Shown here piece by piece: positions 23,910 through 33,601 of a stretch of DNA of 64,000 nucleotides (position 1 is its first letter; every line of letters begins with the position of its first letter). The notes under the pieces are model-generated. The model saw only the letters and a list, made by a program, of their open reading frames with translations, had not been told where the DNA came from and did not search any database. The stretch covers positions 2,144,581-2,208,580 of the forward strand of contig JABFGK010000001.1 in assembly GCA_013112555.1 (NCBI GenBank), given 5' to 3'. The position numbers were made by a program, and so were the translations under genes. Source of the DNA: Planctomycetota bacterium. GTDB taxonomy: Bacteria > Planctomycetota > Phycisphaerae > Phycisphaerales > UBA5793.

Positions 23910-24698
23910 ATGATCCACGTTGCCATCCTTAAACCCGAGTACATTGAGCCGATTCTGACGGGAGCCAAGCGCATCGAATCGCGCATCACGCACACCGCCC
24001 GTGCCCCGTTCGACCGGATCGACGTCGGTGAGCGGATCTACTTCAAGGCCTCGGCCGGCCCGTTCCGCGCGACGGCCCTTGTCGATCATGTCATTTGTGT
24101 CCGCGACCTCACCCCACACCGCATCCGGAAACTGCGGTCCGACTACAACCACGCCATCGGGGGCCGCGACGAATACTGGAAGTCGAAACGAAACGCGAAG
24201 TTTGCGACGCTCATCTGGCTCAAGCGTGTCCAGCCGATCACATACGGCCCGCGTGTCTCGAAACAGCGAGGCATTGCCTGGGTGCCGTTGCCGGATTCGG
24301 AGTGCGTGTACCCGGCGTGTCTTGGCCCGAAGCCGACAGCCCCGATTACACAGCCGGTCCAGCCGTCCCCCGCATCAGAGCCTGGGACCGGCATCGTTTT
24401 CATCACCGGCGGCAATCTGCGCAATGGCCACGTGTACTTCCGAGGCATCCGAACACTCTTTCCCACCGATGCCTTCGGAGGCACGACCAAGGAGGCAGCC
24501 GGCACCCCCGTGACACTGGAACTGAATGATGGGCTGACCATTGAAACGGATCTCGTCGATGCGCGCGGCATCTTCCGCGCGCGGCAATGGCGCCGGTGGT
24601 TCGAGCAGATCGGCGTGCAGCCGGGAGATGGTCTCCAGTTCCGACGGCTCGGCGGGCGCCGATACGCTGTGACCCATATTCCGAAGGGCCGAACCTAG
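23910..24698 (+). CDS. ASCH/PUA-like domain protein with C-terminal pseudobarrel domain
   Basis: From ATG 23910 the product is 262 residues. The first ~120 match an ASCH domain (HVAILKPEYIEPILTGAKRI ... DVGERIYFKASAG), a PUA-like fold linked to RNA or modified-base binding. After a linker rich in Pro and Ser, residues ~160-262 form a second all-beta domain (FITGGNLRNGHVYFRGI ... GIFRARQWRRWFEQIGVQPGD) that resembles B3/EcoRII-N type DNA-binding pseudobarrels; this second match is by eye only. It is followed 32 bases later by nadC and may be co-transcribed. Earlier in-frame starts lack support. Confidence 0.65.
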   Translation: MIHVAILKPEYIEPILTGAKRIESRITHTARAPFDRIDVGERIYFKASAGPFRATALVDHVICVRDLTPHRIRKLRSDYNHAIGGRDEYWKSKRNAKFATLIWLKRVQPITYGPRVSKQRGIAWVPLPDSECVYPACLGPKPTAPITQPVQPSPASEPGTGIVFITGGNLRNGHVYFRGIRTLFPTDAFGGTTKEAAGTPVTLELNDGLTIETDLVDARGIFRARQWRRWFEQIGVQPGDGLQFRRLGGRRYAVTHIPKGRT

Positions 24699-24730
24699 CA
24701 ACCCACTTGCACAAACCTACACTACCGCAC

Positions 24731-25690
24731 ATGGGCGATTCATCAATACCTATTTCGCACAGTGACCTGAACAACCTCACGCTGCCGGACCTGTACTCAT
24801 CGCTGGTGCCGGAGGCGCATCTTCGCACCCTGCTTGAGCTCGCCCGGGCTGAAGATCTTGAAGATTCAGGCGATATCACGACCCAACTCACATGCAGCAC
24901 GTCCTCGTCGGCCCGCCCCGGGTCAGCCTCGGCCCACGTGATTGCTGCAGCGCCGGGTGTCGCGGCCGGATTGGCCATTCTCCCGACTCTGCTGGACGTA
25001 TTTCAGGCAGACCTGACCCACACCGATTCCATCACCGACGGGACGTCGGTTGTGCCCGGAACCGTCCTGACAACACTGACCGGACCACTTCCCGACATTC
25101 TCACGGTCGAACGAACGCTCTTGAATTTCCTGGGTCGCCTCAGCGGCATCGCCTCTCAGACCGCACGGTTTGTCACGCGGACGCAAGGCTGCAATGCAGT
25201 GGTGCTCGACACGCGGAAGACCACGCCGGGGCACCGCGGCCTGGAGAAGTACGCAGTGCGTTGTGGTGGCGGCCACTGTCATCGCATCGGCCTGTACGAT
25301 GCCATCCTCATCAAGGACAACCACGTTGCCGGCCTCCCCGACGGGCTGAAAAACAGCAGTCTGGTGGACACACTCGCCGAGGCACGCGCGCAGTATCACC
25401 CGACATTTATCGAGGTCGAGGTCGATTCGCTTGAGCAACTCGACACCGTCCTCACCTGGCCGGCCGGGACCGTGGACATCGTTCTGCTTGACAACATGAC
25501 CACCGCGCAACTCGTGGAAGCAGTTGCTGATCGTGATGCGCGCAACCCCTCGCTGCTGCTTGAGGCATCCGGGGGCGTGACGATTGACACGATTGCTGCA
25601 ATTGCTGCCACGGGCGTCGATCGGATCTCGATCGGCTCCCTGACCCACTCAGCGCCGACGCTCGACATCCGGATGGATCTCGTTCACTGA
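24731..25690 (+). CDS. nadC: Nicotinate-nucleotide pyrophosphorylase (carboxylating)
   Basis: From ATG 24731 this is 319 residues. Family signatures are clear: the N-terminal AREDLEDSGDITTQL-like segment (ARAEDLEDSGDITTQL here), LNFLGRLSGIASQTARFV, LDTRKTTPGHRGLEKYAVRCGGGHCHRIGL with the basic quinolinate-binding residues, ILIKDNHV, and the C-terminal LLEASGGVTIDTI. It converts quinolinate and PRPP to nicotinate mononucleotide, CO2 and PPi in de novo NAD synthesis. Fourteen bases separate it from birA, so the two are very probably one operon. Confidence 0.95.
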   Translation: MGDSSIPISHSDLNNLTLPDLYSSLVPEAHLRTLLELARAEDLEDSGDITTQLTCSTSSSARPGSASAHVIAAAPGVAAGLAILPTLLDVFQADLTHTDSITDGTSVVPGTVLTTLTGPLPDILTVERTLLNFLGRLSGIASQTARFVTRTQGCNAVVLDTRKTTPGHRGLEKYAVRCGGGHCHRIGLYDAILIKDNHVAGLPDGLKNSSLVDTLAEARAQYHPTFIEVEVDSLEQLDTVLTWPAGTVDIVLLDNMTTAQLVEAVADRDARNPSLLLEASGGVTIDTIAAIAATGVDRISIGSLTHSAPTLDIRMDLVH

Positions 25691-25704
25691 TTGCACAGAG
25701 TCAC

Positions 25705-26526
25705 ATGACCCAAGAGCACGCTCAGACATTCAATTCACTGCGACACTGGACAGAGGCACTCGAGAAGGCGCTTGCTGATTCACAGTGGTCGCACATCAGT
25801 CGTGTCCATGTCATTGGTGAAACGACATCCACACAGGACGCCTGTCGCCACAACGTAATCGATGCGGGGGGGCTGCCGGGCGTGGCAGTCACAACCCTCC
25901 GACAGCACGCGGGTCGCGGCCGACTCGGCCGTGCATGGAATGATCCGGAAGGCCACGGGGTTGCCTGCTCGGTGGCGGTGGCCGTCCAGCCTCCTGAACG
26001 TCTGGCCTTGGCCGGGGCCCTGGCGGCGTGCCTGGCCGTCGAGCACGTCACGAAGAACACGCTGATGCCACGCATCCGCTGGCCCAATGACGTCATGCTC
26101 GAAACGCAGCCTGATATCCGGCGAAAAGTCGCCGGCGTCCTCGTCGAGGTACCGGTCGATCCCCCGGTGGCCGTGATCGGGATCGGTCTCAATGTCCATC
26201 AGCAGAAGTGGGCTTCACCCCTCGACCAAATCGCCATCAGTCTGGCTCAGGCCGGTGTGACCGTCTCGCGGCTCGACCTCGTGACCGGCCTGCTTGGCTG
26301 TCTGGACCAAACATTGGACTGGGCTGATTCCCGACTAATCGATGAGTTCAGCGCCCGTGATTTGCTGACCGGGACGACTGCCACCTTTGAACATGCCGGC
26401 CGGCGTCACACCGGGGTGGTCCTCGACATTGATCCGATGCAGGGCCTGCGCATTCGGACCGCAGACGGCACGATCAAATCACTACCGGCTCTGACAACGT
26501 CGCTGATCCACGATCAGCAGGTGTGA
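25705..26526 (+). CDS. birA: Biotin-[acetyl-CoA-carboxylase] ligase
   Basis: This 273-residue protein is a class I (ligase-only) BirA. It shows TTSTQDACRH (substrate serine/threonine segment), the biotinyl-AMP loop HAGRGRLGRAW, RIRWPNDVM and KVAGVLVEV, and a C-terminal beta domain (TGTTATFEHAGRRHTGVVLDID). There is no N-terminal helix-turn-helix, so it should not act as a repressor. It attaches biotin to carboxyl-carrier proteins. It follows nadC by 14 bases; the stop is only two bases from the convergent peptidase gene stop. Confidence 0.93.
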   Translation: MTQEHAQTFNSLRHWTEALEKALADSQWSHISRVHVIGETTSTQDACRHNVIDAGGLPGVAVTTLRQHAGRGRLGRAWNDPEGHGVACSVAVAVQPPERLALAGALAACLAVEHVTKNTLMPRIRWPNDVMLETQPDIRRKVAGVLVEVPVDPPVAVIGIGLNVHQQKWASPLDQIAISLAQAGVTVSRLDLVTGLLGCLDQTLDWADSRLIDEFSARDLLTGTTATFEHAGRRHTGVVLDIDPMQGLRIRTADGTIKSLPALTTSLIHDQQV

Positions 26527-26528
26527 GA

Positions 26529-27950
26529 TCAAACCTGCATCCCGGCGAACCGGCTCAGCAGTGCCGCATGAGTCCGCTGCCCGAGATTGAAGCACTTCAG
26601 ATCGAACTTCTCGTTCGGGGAATGGACACGATCATCGGACAGTCCAAAGCCGACCAGCAGCGCATCCAGCCCCAGTATCCGCTTGAATGACTCGACGACC
26701 GGGATTGAGCCGCCACATCCCATCAGCACCGGGCGCTTCCCCAGATCTTCCTCCAGGCCGGCCCGCGCCACTTCGACATACGGAGAATCAGGTGCCATCA
26801 CAAATGGTCGGCCGCTGCCGTGATCGAGTACTTCAAGTTTGCAGGCCGGCGGCACCTGGGCTTTTACCCATTCGATGAACGACTGCGTGATCTTGTCGGG
26901 ATCCTGATTCGGCACGAGGCGGCAACTCACCTTCACCGACGCTGTGGCCGGGATCACGGTCTTGGCCCCCTTGCCGGTGTACCCACCCACAATGCCGTTG
27001 ATGTCACACGTCGGCCTCCCCCACTGCCGTTCGAGGAGGCTGTACCCGTATTCGCCGACGTCCTCAGTCAGCCCGCACTCAGTCAGGAATCCCTGCTCAT
27101 CAAAACCGAGTGCCTCCCACTCGGCTCGCAGGGCATCTGACAAGGGCTGCACGTCGTCATAGAACCCGGGAATCTGGATACAGCGATCCGCATCGTGCAG
27201 GCGGCCGAAGATCCGAGTCAGTTCGTTGATCGGGTTCGGTACGCACCCGCCGGCCATCCCGGAGTGCAGGTCGTGGCTCGGCCCGTGCAGGATGAACTCG
27301 AGGTAGATCAACCCGCGGAGCATGGTGGTCAAAGCCGGTGTGTTACTGTCCCACATCCCGGTATCGCTCACGACCACGAAGTCGCATGGGCCGTTGGCTG
27401 CACCGGTGCCGACGAGGGCCTCGCGCTGATCGGTGAGGAAGTTGTCGAGGTTGACGGAGCCGGACTCTTCCTCGCCCTCGACGAGGCAGGTAATTCGACA
27501 GGGGATCTCGCCGGTGACGTCCTTCCACGCGCGCAGTGCCTCGACAAAGGTCATGACCTGGCCCTTATCGTCTGCGGCCCCGCGAGCCACGATCCGCTTG
27601 CCGGTCGGCCCGTCTTCGATGACCGGTTCAAACGGCGGCGACTTCCAGAGGTCGAGCGGGTCGGCCGGCTGGACGTCATAATGGCCGTAAAACAGGATGT
27701 GCGGCCCTGCATACCCGACCGGCCCGGGATGATGAGCCATCACCACCGGATGTCCCGGCGTTTCGGCCAGTTGCGCTTCAAGCCCGATGGCACTGAGTTG
27801 ATCGACGAGCCATTGGCCGGCCCGGCGCGTGTCGTCATTACAGGCCGGATCGGTCCCAACGCTTGGGATGCTCAGCCACTGTGCCAACCTCGAAACAGAC
27901 GAATCAAAAACCTGATCCAACTGTGCCAGAACATCCTGTGTCGTAGTCAT
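26529..27950 (-). CDS. M20-family dipeptidase/metallopeptidase
   Basis: From ATG 27950 (AGGAG just upstream) the product is 473 residues, usual for this family. Zinc-site motifs are present in order: FYGHYDVQPADPLDLW (His/Asp), RGAADDKGQVM (bridging Asp), CLVEGEEESGS (catalytic and metal Glu), and VVSDTGMW. A dimerisation lid occupies ~residues 200-370, followed by GCGGSIPVVESFK near 420. Such enzymes hydrolyse dipeptides or N-acyl amino acids in the cytoplasm. The exact substrate is not evident. The open frame extends to 28046 but the extra residues are not conserved-looking. Confidence 0.88.
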   Translation of the reverse strand: MTTTQDVLAQLDQVFDSSVSRLAQWLSIPSVGTDPACNDDTRRAGQWLVDQLSAIGLEAQLAETPGHPVVMAHHPGPVGYAGPHILFYGHYDVQPADPLDLWKSPPFEPVIEDGPTGKRIVARGAADDKGQVMTFVEALRAWKDVTGEIPCRITCLVEGEEESGSVNLDNFLTDQREALVGTGAANGPCDFVVVSDTGMWDSNTPALTTMLRGLIYLEFILHGPSHDLHSGMAGGCVPNPINELTRIFGRLHDADRCIQIPGFYDDVQPLSDALRAEWEALGFDEQGFLTECGLTEDVGEYGYSLLERQWGRPTCDINGIVGGYTGKGAKTVIPATASVKVSCRLVPNQDPDKITQSFIEWVKAQVPPACKLEVLDHGSGRPFVMAPDSPYVEVARAGLEEDLGKRPVLMGCGGSIPVVESFKRILGLDALLVGFGLSDDRVHSPNEKFDLKCFNLGQRTHAALLSRFAGMQV

Positions 27951-28233
27951 CCATCCGCTCCTGTCTCGATTTCGGTCGTTTTCGACATGCTGCAGGTCGG
28001 GCAGCGCGTGCCCGGTACCAACATGGCTCATACCATATCCCGGCATTGTGCCGCCGTCAGGCCTGAATTAACACAACTGTGGCCGGGGCGTTTCGTAGTG
28101 GGATAATGCTGTACAGCGCCGGCACGCCAATTCGATGGCAGTGCTGGTGAATCGGCACCCGGGAATCGACCGTCAGAGGCCTGGGCTGCTGATGGAACAA
28201 CAATTGGACTGAATTCGTGTGAAGGATCACGCC

Positions 28234-29268
28234 ATGCTCTCACTGACACTCGCGGCGCTACATCCAGTGGTCTGGGGATTGATCGGCCTCGGGGCCATCA
28301 TTCTCCTTGTCATCGTGTTTGTCGTGTCGCAGTTTATCAATCTGTGGATCCAGGCACTGCTGTCCGGTGCCAGGGTCGGCATGTTCGAACTCGTCGGCAT
28401 GAAACTGCGGCGTGTCGATCCGCGCACGATCGTCTTCAGCCGCATTCGAGCGGTGAAGGCCGGTATCAACATCCCGACCAACAAACTGGAGACGCACTTC
28501 CTGGCAGGCGGCCGAGTGGCACAGGTCATTACCGCGTTGATCGCGGCCGATCGTGCCCGGATTGAGCTGACCTATGACACTGCCTGTGCCATTGACCTGG
28601 CCGGCCGAGACATTCTCGACGCCGTGCAGACGTCGGTGAAGCCGAAGGTTATCGACTGCCCCGACCCGACGAAGGGTCGCCAAACGATTGATGCGATTGC
28701 CCAGGATGGCATCCAGTTGAAGGTCAAGGCACGCATCACGGTGCGGGCGAATCTCGATCGACTCGTCGGCGGTGCCCTTGAGGAAACCATTATCGCCCGT
28801 GTCGGCGAAGGTATCGTCACGACCATCGGCTCCTCGCGCACGCACAAGGAGGTCCTTGAGAATCCGGATCGGATCAGTAAGGTCGTGCTGGCGAAGGGGC
28901 TTGATGCCGGGACGGCATTCGAGATTCTCTCGATCGACATTGCCGACGTTGATGTTGGCGACAACATCGGCGCCAAACTGCAGGCTGACCAGGCCGAAGC
29001 CGACAAGAAGCGCTTCCAGGCAGAGGCCGAAAAGCGAGCGGCAATGGCTCGCGCCCAGGAGGCCGAGAATCAGGCAATGATTGTTCTGAACCAGGCCAAG
29101 GTCGTCGAGGCCGAGGCAAAGGTGCCGCTGGCCATTGCCGAGGCGTTCAAGTCGGGCCACCTGGGAGTCATGGACCTCTATCGGCTCCAGAATATTCAGG
29201 CCGATACGGGCATGCGGTCCGCCATCGGCAAGCCGGACGATGGCAGCAACAAGGGACCCATCGCCTAG
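28234..29268 (+). CDS. floA: Flotillin-like protein FloA
   Basis: From ATG 28234 (AAGGA seven bases upstream) this is 344 residues, the usual FloA size. A single N-terminal membrane segment at ~9-35 is followed by the SPFH/band-7 domain with FloA-type sequence ([40 protein letters not shown]). A long Ala/Glu coiled coil follows ([20 protein letters not shown]), and then [13 protein letters not shown]. FloA organises functional membrane microdomains. The GTG at 28219 is a weaker alternative start. In many bacteria floA sits with yqeZ/nfeD; here no nfeD is adjacent. Confidence 0.9.
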   Translation: MLSLTLAALHPVVWGLIGLGAIILLVIVFVVSQFINLWIQALLSGARVGMFELVGMKLRRVDPRTIVFSRIRAVKAGINIPTNKLETHFLAGGRVAQVITALIAADRARIELTYDTACAIDLAGRDILDAVQTSVKPKVIDCPDPTKGRQTIDAIAQDGIQLKVKARITVRANLDRLVGGALEETIIARVGEGIVTTIGSSRTHKEVLENPDRISKVVLAKGLDAGTAFEILSIDIADVDVGDNIGAKLQADQAEADKKRFQAEAEKRAAMARAQEAENQAMIVLNQAKVVEAEAKVPLAIAEAFKSGHLGVMDLYRLQNIQADTGMRSAIGKPDDGSNKGPIA

Positions 29269-29339
29269 TGCGGGCCGTCTCAGTTGACGTCGATTCAGTC
29301 AGATTCAACGTATGAATGTGCGCGGGTCGTGCGGCTTCG

Positions 29340-29678
29340 TCACGCTGCCTTTGCAGGCACCGCGATATCGTCGGGCAGATCGACCAGACCTTCAGCATGC
29401 GCCAGCAAGGCCTCGGCATTCTGACCCATATCCTCCGCGGCACCTATGACCGGGATCCCGCTCTCCTCACGCTGCTGCTGTTCGTAGAGTTCGTTAAGGG
29501 CGAGTTCGCGCTTGACGCGCAGCCGCATCTTGTGGGTTTCCACCCGGAGCTGGTGCAGCCTGACTGCATCACGACGCTGGCACGCAATGACCGCAAGCAT
29601 CTCCTGGATAAACAGGAACCCCACGCCGACCAGCATGAGCCAGAACCACAATCCGGGACCGGTAAGATCAGCAGCCAT
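29340..29678 (-). CDS. Small single-span membrane protein with coiled coil
   Basis: The 112-residue product has one hydrophobic helix at residues ~9-30 (GLWFWLMLVGVGFLFIQEML). It is followed by a basic amphipathic stretch (KMRLRVKRELALNELYEQQQ) likely to be a cytoplasmic coiled coil, and a less structured tail. I recognise no family. It is convergent with floA. Composition and membrane topology are coherent, unlike the overlapping ORFs in other frames, but no strong ribosome binding site is visible. Confidence 0.5.
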   Translation of the reverse strand: MAADLTGPGLWFWLMLVGVGFLFIQEMLAVIACQRRDAVRLHQLRVETHKMRLRVKRELALNELYEQQQREESGIPVIGAAEDMGQNAEALLAHAEGLVDLPDDIAVPAKAA

Positions 29679-29866
29679 GGGACGTGCATCGGCCCGATTC
29701 CAACCCGACTCAAGCAGGACTTGACCTCTCGCAGCGCATCAGAGCATCCGTTTCCAGTCAGAATGCACCATCAGAGGCCTATGCTGTCCATGGTGATGCG
29801 AGGCACACCGACCTGTGGGCGCTGCAGGTCTGCCTTGTCACATGAAAACCCCCGGCCTTTGGAGTC

Positions 29867-32800
29867 ATGATCATGCAGAGTGCGGGCCTCGTTTTCATCA
29901 TCCTGGCCATGTACGCAAGCATCGGCCCCCTGTCTGCCGCTGCCATCGGTCAGCCGCCGGCACCTGACCGTCTGCGGACCGAGTCTCTCCGGGATCCGAT
30001 GGGCCTCACCGAACGTCAGCCGCGCCTGAGTTGGATCAACCGTGATCGGCGAATCGGCGCATGCCAAACCGCCTATCGGGTTCTCGTCGCTTCAAGTGAA
30101 CATGCCCTGGATGACGGTATCGGTGATCTGTGGGACAGCGGCAAGGTGGCCTCAAAGGCACAGCCCTTCACGATCTATGACGGGTCCCCACTGTCATCTG
30201 GCCAACGTGCCTGGTGGGCCGTCCGAATCTGGGATCAGAACGGCGAAGTCGGGCCGTGGAGCGAACCCGCCTCCTTCAGCATCGGCCTGTTGGAACCTGA
30301 TGACTGGCAGGCTCAGTGGATCGCAGACCCGACGCCTGTCGACGAGTTCGGGCCTGCCAATAACGGGTATCACTCGCAACTCGCCGACCGCCCGGATTCC
30401 GAGAAGTGGGTGACGATTGATCTCGGGGCTGCCACCGAGATCGATGCCGTCGTGCTGTGGCCTGCACGCCCGTATGACTGGGTCCGCGACGAACCCGGCT
30501 TCCTGTTTCCCGAGCGACTGGTCATCGAGGTCTCAAACAAGCCGGACTTCTCAGAGATACAGACCGTCGTTGACCGGACGGATGCCTCGATCCCAAGCCC
30601 CGGAGTTGAGCCGGTTCGGCTGGCCTTCAACGCTGTGCGGACTCGATATGTCCGCGTTCGGGCCACGTCGCTCCGGATGCGAAACGAGGGCGAGTACGGC
30701 ATTGCGCTGGCAGAGATCGAGGTGGAATCAAACGGGCGAAACATCGCGCTCGGGGCACCGGCAAGTGCGTCGGACTCGATCGAAACGGATGACTGGTCCG
30801 TGCAGCACTTGACGGACGGTGATACGGTCTCGCACGGTCAGACGGGGACTGATCCCCTGGTCCCGCCGCGCATGAGAAAGGCCTTTCTTGCTACGTCGGC
30901 TCGAACCGTCAAGCAGGCCACGGTATACGTCTCAGCCCTAGGCTTGTATGAACTGACGGTCAATGGGCATCAGGTGGACCGGCGCCGGCTGGCACCGGAG
31001 TGGACCGACTACACCCGTCGGGTGCAGTTCCAGACGTTTGATGTCACCGATGCCCTGGCCGAAGGTGAAAACGTACTGGCCGCACAACTCGCCGACGGCT
31101 GGTATTCGGGTCGACTCGGGTTGACGTTCAGCGTTCCCGGCACCCCGGTCCGCGGCATCTATGGCCGTAAACCAAAGTTCCTGTTGCAACTCGAAATTGA
31201 GTATGACGACGGCACAACGCAACAGATCGTCACCGATGCGTCATGGAAGTCATCATTGGGCGGGCCGTGGCGCGTGGCCGATTTGCTCGACGGCGTGGTG
31301 TACGACGGGCAACAGGAGCAGCCGGGTTGGACGGGACGTGCGTACGACGATTCATCATGGTCGCCGGTCGACGTCGTGCCGGACCCCGGCGTGACACTGG
31401 TCGGGCAGTACAACGACCCGATCCGGGTCACGATGCACCGGCCTGCCGTCTCGGTCTCCGAGCCGACCCCCGGCGTGTTTGTGTATGACTTCGGCCAGAA
31501 TCTTGCAGGGTGGGCTCGCCTGACGGTGGATGCTCCGACCGGGAGGCAGATTACGCTGCGACACGCAGAAGTCCTGAACCAGGATGGCACGCTCTATACC
31601 GACAATCTGAGGAGTGCGAGCCAGATTGACCGGTACATCAGTCCCGGGCCCGGCACCCATGTATTCGAGCCGCGATTCACCTACCACGGCTTTCGATACC
31701 TTGAACTGTCCGGACTCGAGCACCCACTTCCGCTATCCAATGTTGAAGTGTGTGCCGTTCACTCTGACCCATCGATTTCCGGGTCGTTCGAGACTTCCGA
31801 TGACCTGCTCAATCAGTTATGCTCGAACATCCTCTGGACACAGCGGGCCAACATGATGTCGGTCCCGACCGATTGCCCGCAGCGTGACGAGCGGCTTGGC
31901 TGGACCGGTGACATCCTCGCCTTTGCCCCCACTGCCTGCTTCAACATGGACATGGCTGCCTTTCTCAACAAGTGGCTGCAGGACATGCGTGATGCGCAGA
32001 CGGTGGAGGGACGCTATCCGGATTACGCACCGTTTCCCTTTGATGATTCGAAGCGACCGGTCGGCGTGCCGGCCTGGGGTGACGCCGGTGTCTTTGTTGC
32101 CTGGGACCACTACCGCTTTTACGGAGACAAGCGGCTGCTCGAAACGCACTATGACTCAGCACGCCGGTGGGTCGATTGGATCCACTCGCAGAACCCGAAT
32201 CACATCTGGCAGAATGCACGACATAATGATTACGGCGACTGGCTCAACGGCGACCGCTTGCGCCTCGAGGGGTGGCCGAGACGCGGGGCAGGGATGCCGA
32301 AGGAGGCCTTTGCGACCGCCTTCTATGCACGATCCGCGCAGATCTTATCCTGGATGGCTCGCGAACTGGGCAGGACAGACGATCGGAAGCGGTATGAGCA
32401 ACTGGCCGACAACATCCGTCAGGCCTTTATTAAGTCCTATGTAAGCGATGACGGGACGATCACAGGTGATACGCAAGGTGGCTATGCCATTGCCTTGAAC
32501 TTCGATCTGCTACCCGAGGACATTCAACCGCTGGCCGTTGAACGCATGTTGAAGTGTTTCGATCGGTATGACGGCTGTATCTCGACCGGATTTCATAGCA
32601 CGGTCTGTCTCATGCGGGAACTGAGCACACGAGGCCACGTTGATGAGGCATATCGGCTGGCACTGAATCGGAAGATGCCGTCATGGGGGTATGCGATCGA
32701 CCACGGGGCCACGACCATCTGGGAACGGTGGGACGGCTATGTGGAAGGGCGCGGCTATCAGAACCCAGGGATGAATTCGTTTTCCCACTATGCGATCGGA

Positions 32801-33169
32801 TCGGTCGGCGAGTGGCTCTATTCAACCATCCTGGGGATCAAGCCGTTGGCGCCGGGATTTGCGCGGATTGCGATCCACCCGATGCCGGGCGGCGGTTTGA
32901 CCTGGGCCGGCGGGGAGTACGAATCGGCCCGCGGGACCATTGCCGTACAATGGCACGTTGAGGGCAACCGGTTTCAACTCACGGTGCTCGTGCCCGCTGA
33001 TGCCTCTGCGGTCGTGCGCGTGCCCACGGGCAACCCGGACTCGGTCTTGATCATGGGCAGTGACACGCCGGCTGACGCCCCCGGCGTGACTGCCTGCGGG
33101 ACGGTGCTCGGCGGGGTCGAGTTCGAAGTCCAGGCGGGCCGATACGTCTTTGAGGCCGACGTGGAATAA
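29867..33169 (+). CDS. Secreted alpha-L-rhamnosidase-like protein (GH78) with inserted F5/8C-like domain
   Basis: The 1100-residue protein starts at ATG 29867 (or 29873) and has a signal peptide of ~27 residues. Residues ~30-140 form the N-terminal fibronectin-like domain typical of GH78 (RTESLRDPMGLTERQPRLSW). Residues ~165-290 resemble a discoidin/F5-8C sugar-binding domain inserted in the fold. The catalytic (alpha/alpha)6 barrel begins near 640 with VPTDCPQRDERLGWTGD, whose Asp/Glu cluster is the GH78 active site, and continues to TTIWERWDGYVEGRGYQNPG near 955. A C-terminal beta-sandwich closes it. The enzyme would release terminal L-rhamnose from pectin-like or other polysaccharides. It heads a run of + strand secreted-hydrolase genes. 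Confidence 0.92.
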   Translation: MIMQSAGLVFIILAMYASIGPLSAAAIGQPPAPDRLRTESLRDPMGLTERQPRLSWINRDRRIGACQTAYRVLVASSEHALDDGIGDLWDSGKVASKAQPFTIYDGSPLSSGQRAWWAVRIWDQNGEVGPWSEPASFSIGLLEPDDWQAQWIADPTPVDEFGPANNGYHSQLADRPDSEKWVTIDLGAATEIDAVVLWPARPYDWVRDEPGFLFPERLVIEVSNKPDFSEIQTVVDRTDASIPSPGVEPVRLAFNAVRTRYVRVRATSLRMRNEGEYGIALAEIEVESNGRNIALGAPASASDSIETDDWSVQHLTDGDTVSHGQTGTDPLVPPRMRKAFLATSARTVKQATVYVSALGLYELTVNGHQVDRRRLAPEWTDYTRRVQFQTFDVTDALAEGENVLAAQLADGWYSGRLGLTFSVPGTPVRGIYGRKPKFLLQLEIEYDDGTTQQIVTDASWKSSLGGPWRVADLLDGVVYDGQQEQPGWTGRAYDDSSWSPVDVVPDPGVTLVGQYNDPIRVTMHRPAVSVSEPTPGVFVYDFGQNLAGWARLTVDAPTGRQITLRHAEVLNQDGTLYTDNLRSASQIDRYISPGPGTHVFEPRFTYHGFRYLELSGLEHPLPLSNVEVCAVHSDPSISGSFETSDDLLNQLCSNILWTQRANMMSVPTDCPQRDERLGWTGDILAFAPTACFNMDMAAFLNKWLQDMRDAQTVEGRYPDYAPFPFDDSKRPVGVPAWGDAGVFVAWDHYRFYGDKRLLETHYDSARRWVDWIHSQNPNHIWQNARHNDYGDWLNGDRLRLEGWPRRGAGMPKEAFATAFYARSAQILSWMARELGRTDDRKRYEQLADNIRQAFIKSYVSDDGTITGDTQGGYAIALNFDLLPEDIQPLAVERMLKCFDRYDGCISTGFHSTVCLMRELSTRGHVDEAYRLALNRKMPSWGYAIDHGATTIWERWDGYVEGRGYQNPGMNSFSHYAIGSVGEWLYSTILGIKPLAPGFARIAIHPMPGGGLTWAGGEYESARGTIAVQWHVEGNRFQLTVLVPADASAVVRVPTGNPDSVLIMGSDTPADAPGVTACGTVLGGVEFEVQAGRYVFEADVE

Positions 33170-33208
33170 CACTGCACAACAGTATGAGCAACTGGGAAGG
33201 GGCTCAGC

Positions 33209-33552
33209 ATGGCCTGTTGCCACCGCGCATCCGAGGTACTTGTTCTGCTCTCGTGTGTGTTGCTTTGCTGTGCCTGCACCGATCGCGCAAGCGAATCGGC
33301 CGAAAGTGAAGTAAGCCGGGCACGGACATCATCATCGTCTTGATCGACGGCACGCGGAAGGCGTTCGAGGCAATGCTGGACGGCACACTGAATGCCACCG
33401 TCGAATGTAACCCGATATCGCTCGGTTCGGGTGCCATTACGATCCTCGATCAGCTGTTTGCCGGGCACACGTTTCCCAAGACGATCACCAGTGCAGAGAA
33501 TGTCTACGAGCAAAGCGATGCGGAGGTACAGTTGCCGAATCGCAAGTATTGA
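33209..33552 (+). pseudogene. Remnant of a sugar ABC transporter substrate-binding lipoprotein
   Basis: Two pieces of one gene type are fused out of frame. From ATG 33209 a lipoprotein signal peptide is encoded (MACCHRASEVLVLLSCVLLCCACTD, shown here only as the lipobox LLCCAC) and the frame stops at 33342. In another frame, 33313-33552 encodes IIIVLIDGTRKAFEAMLDG followed by LNATVECNPISLGSG. This is the characteristic C-terminal part of YtfQ/RbsB-type periplasmic sugar-binding proteins. About 200 internal residues are missing relative to the family. The likely ancestor served uptake of sugars released by the flanking hydrolases; no permease or ATPase genes remain nearby. Confidence 0.7.
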
Positions 33553-33601
33553 GTGACCCGTATCGCACTATCAGATCCGAAGAGTCCGGAGGCCCGGCAT
33601 A

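Noticed and set aside
33209..33552. An intact short gene of 70 codons from TTG 33340
   Set aside because: The sequence is plainly the C-terminal third of a sugar-binding protein and a lipoprotein signal peptide precedes it in another frame, so a pseudogene is the better reading.
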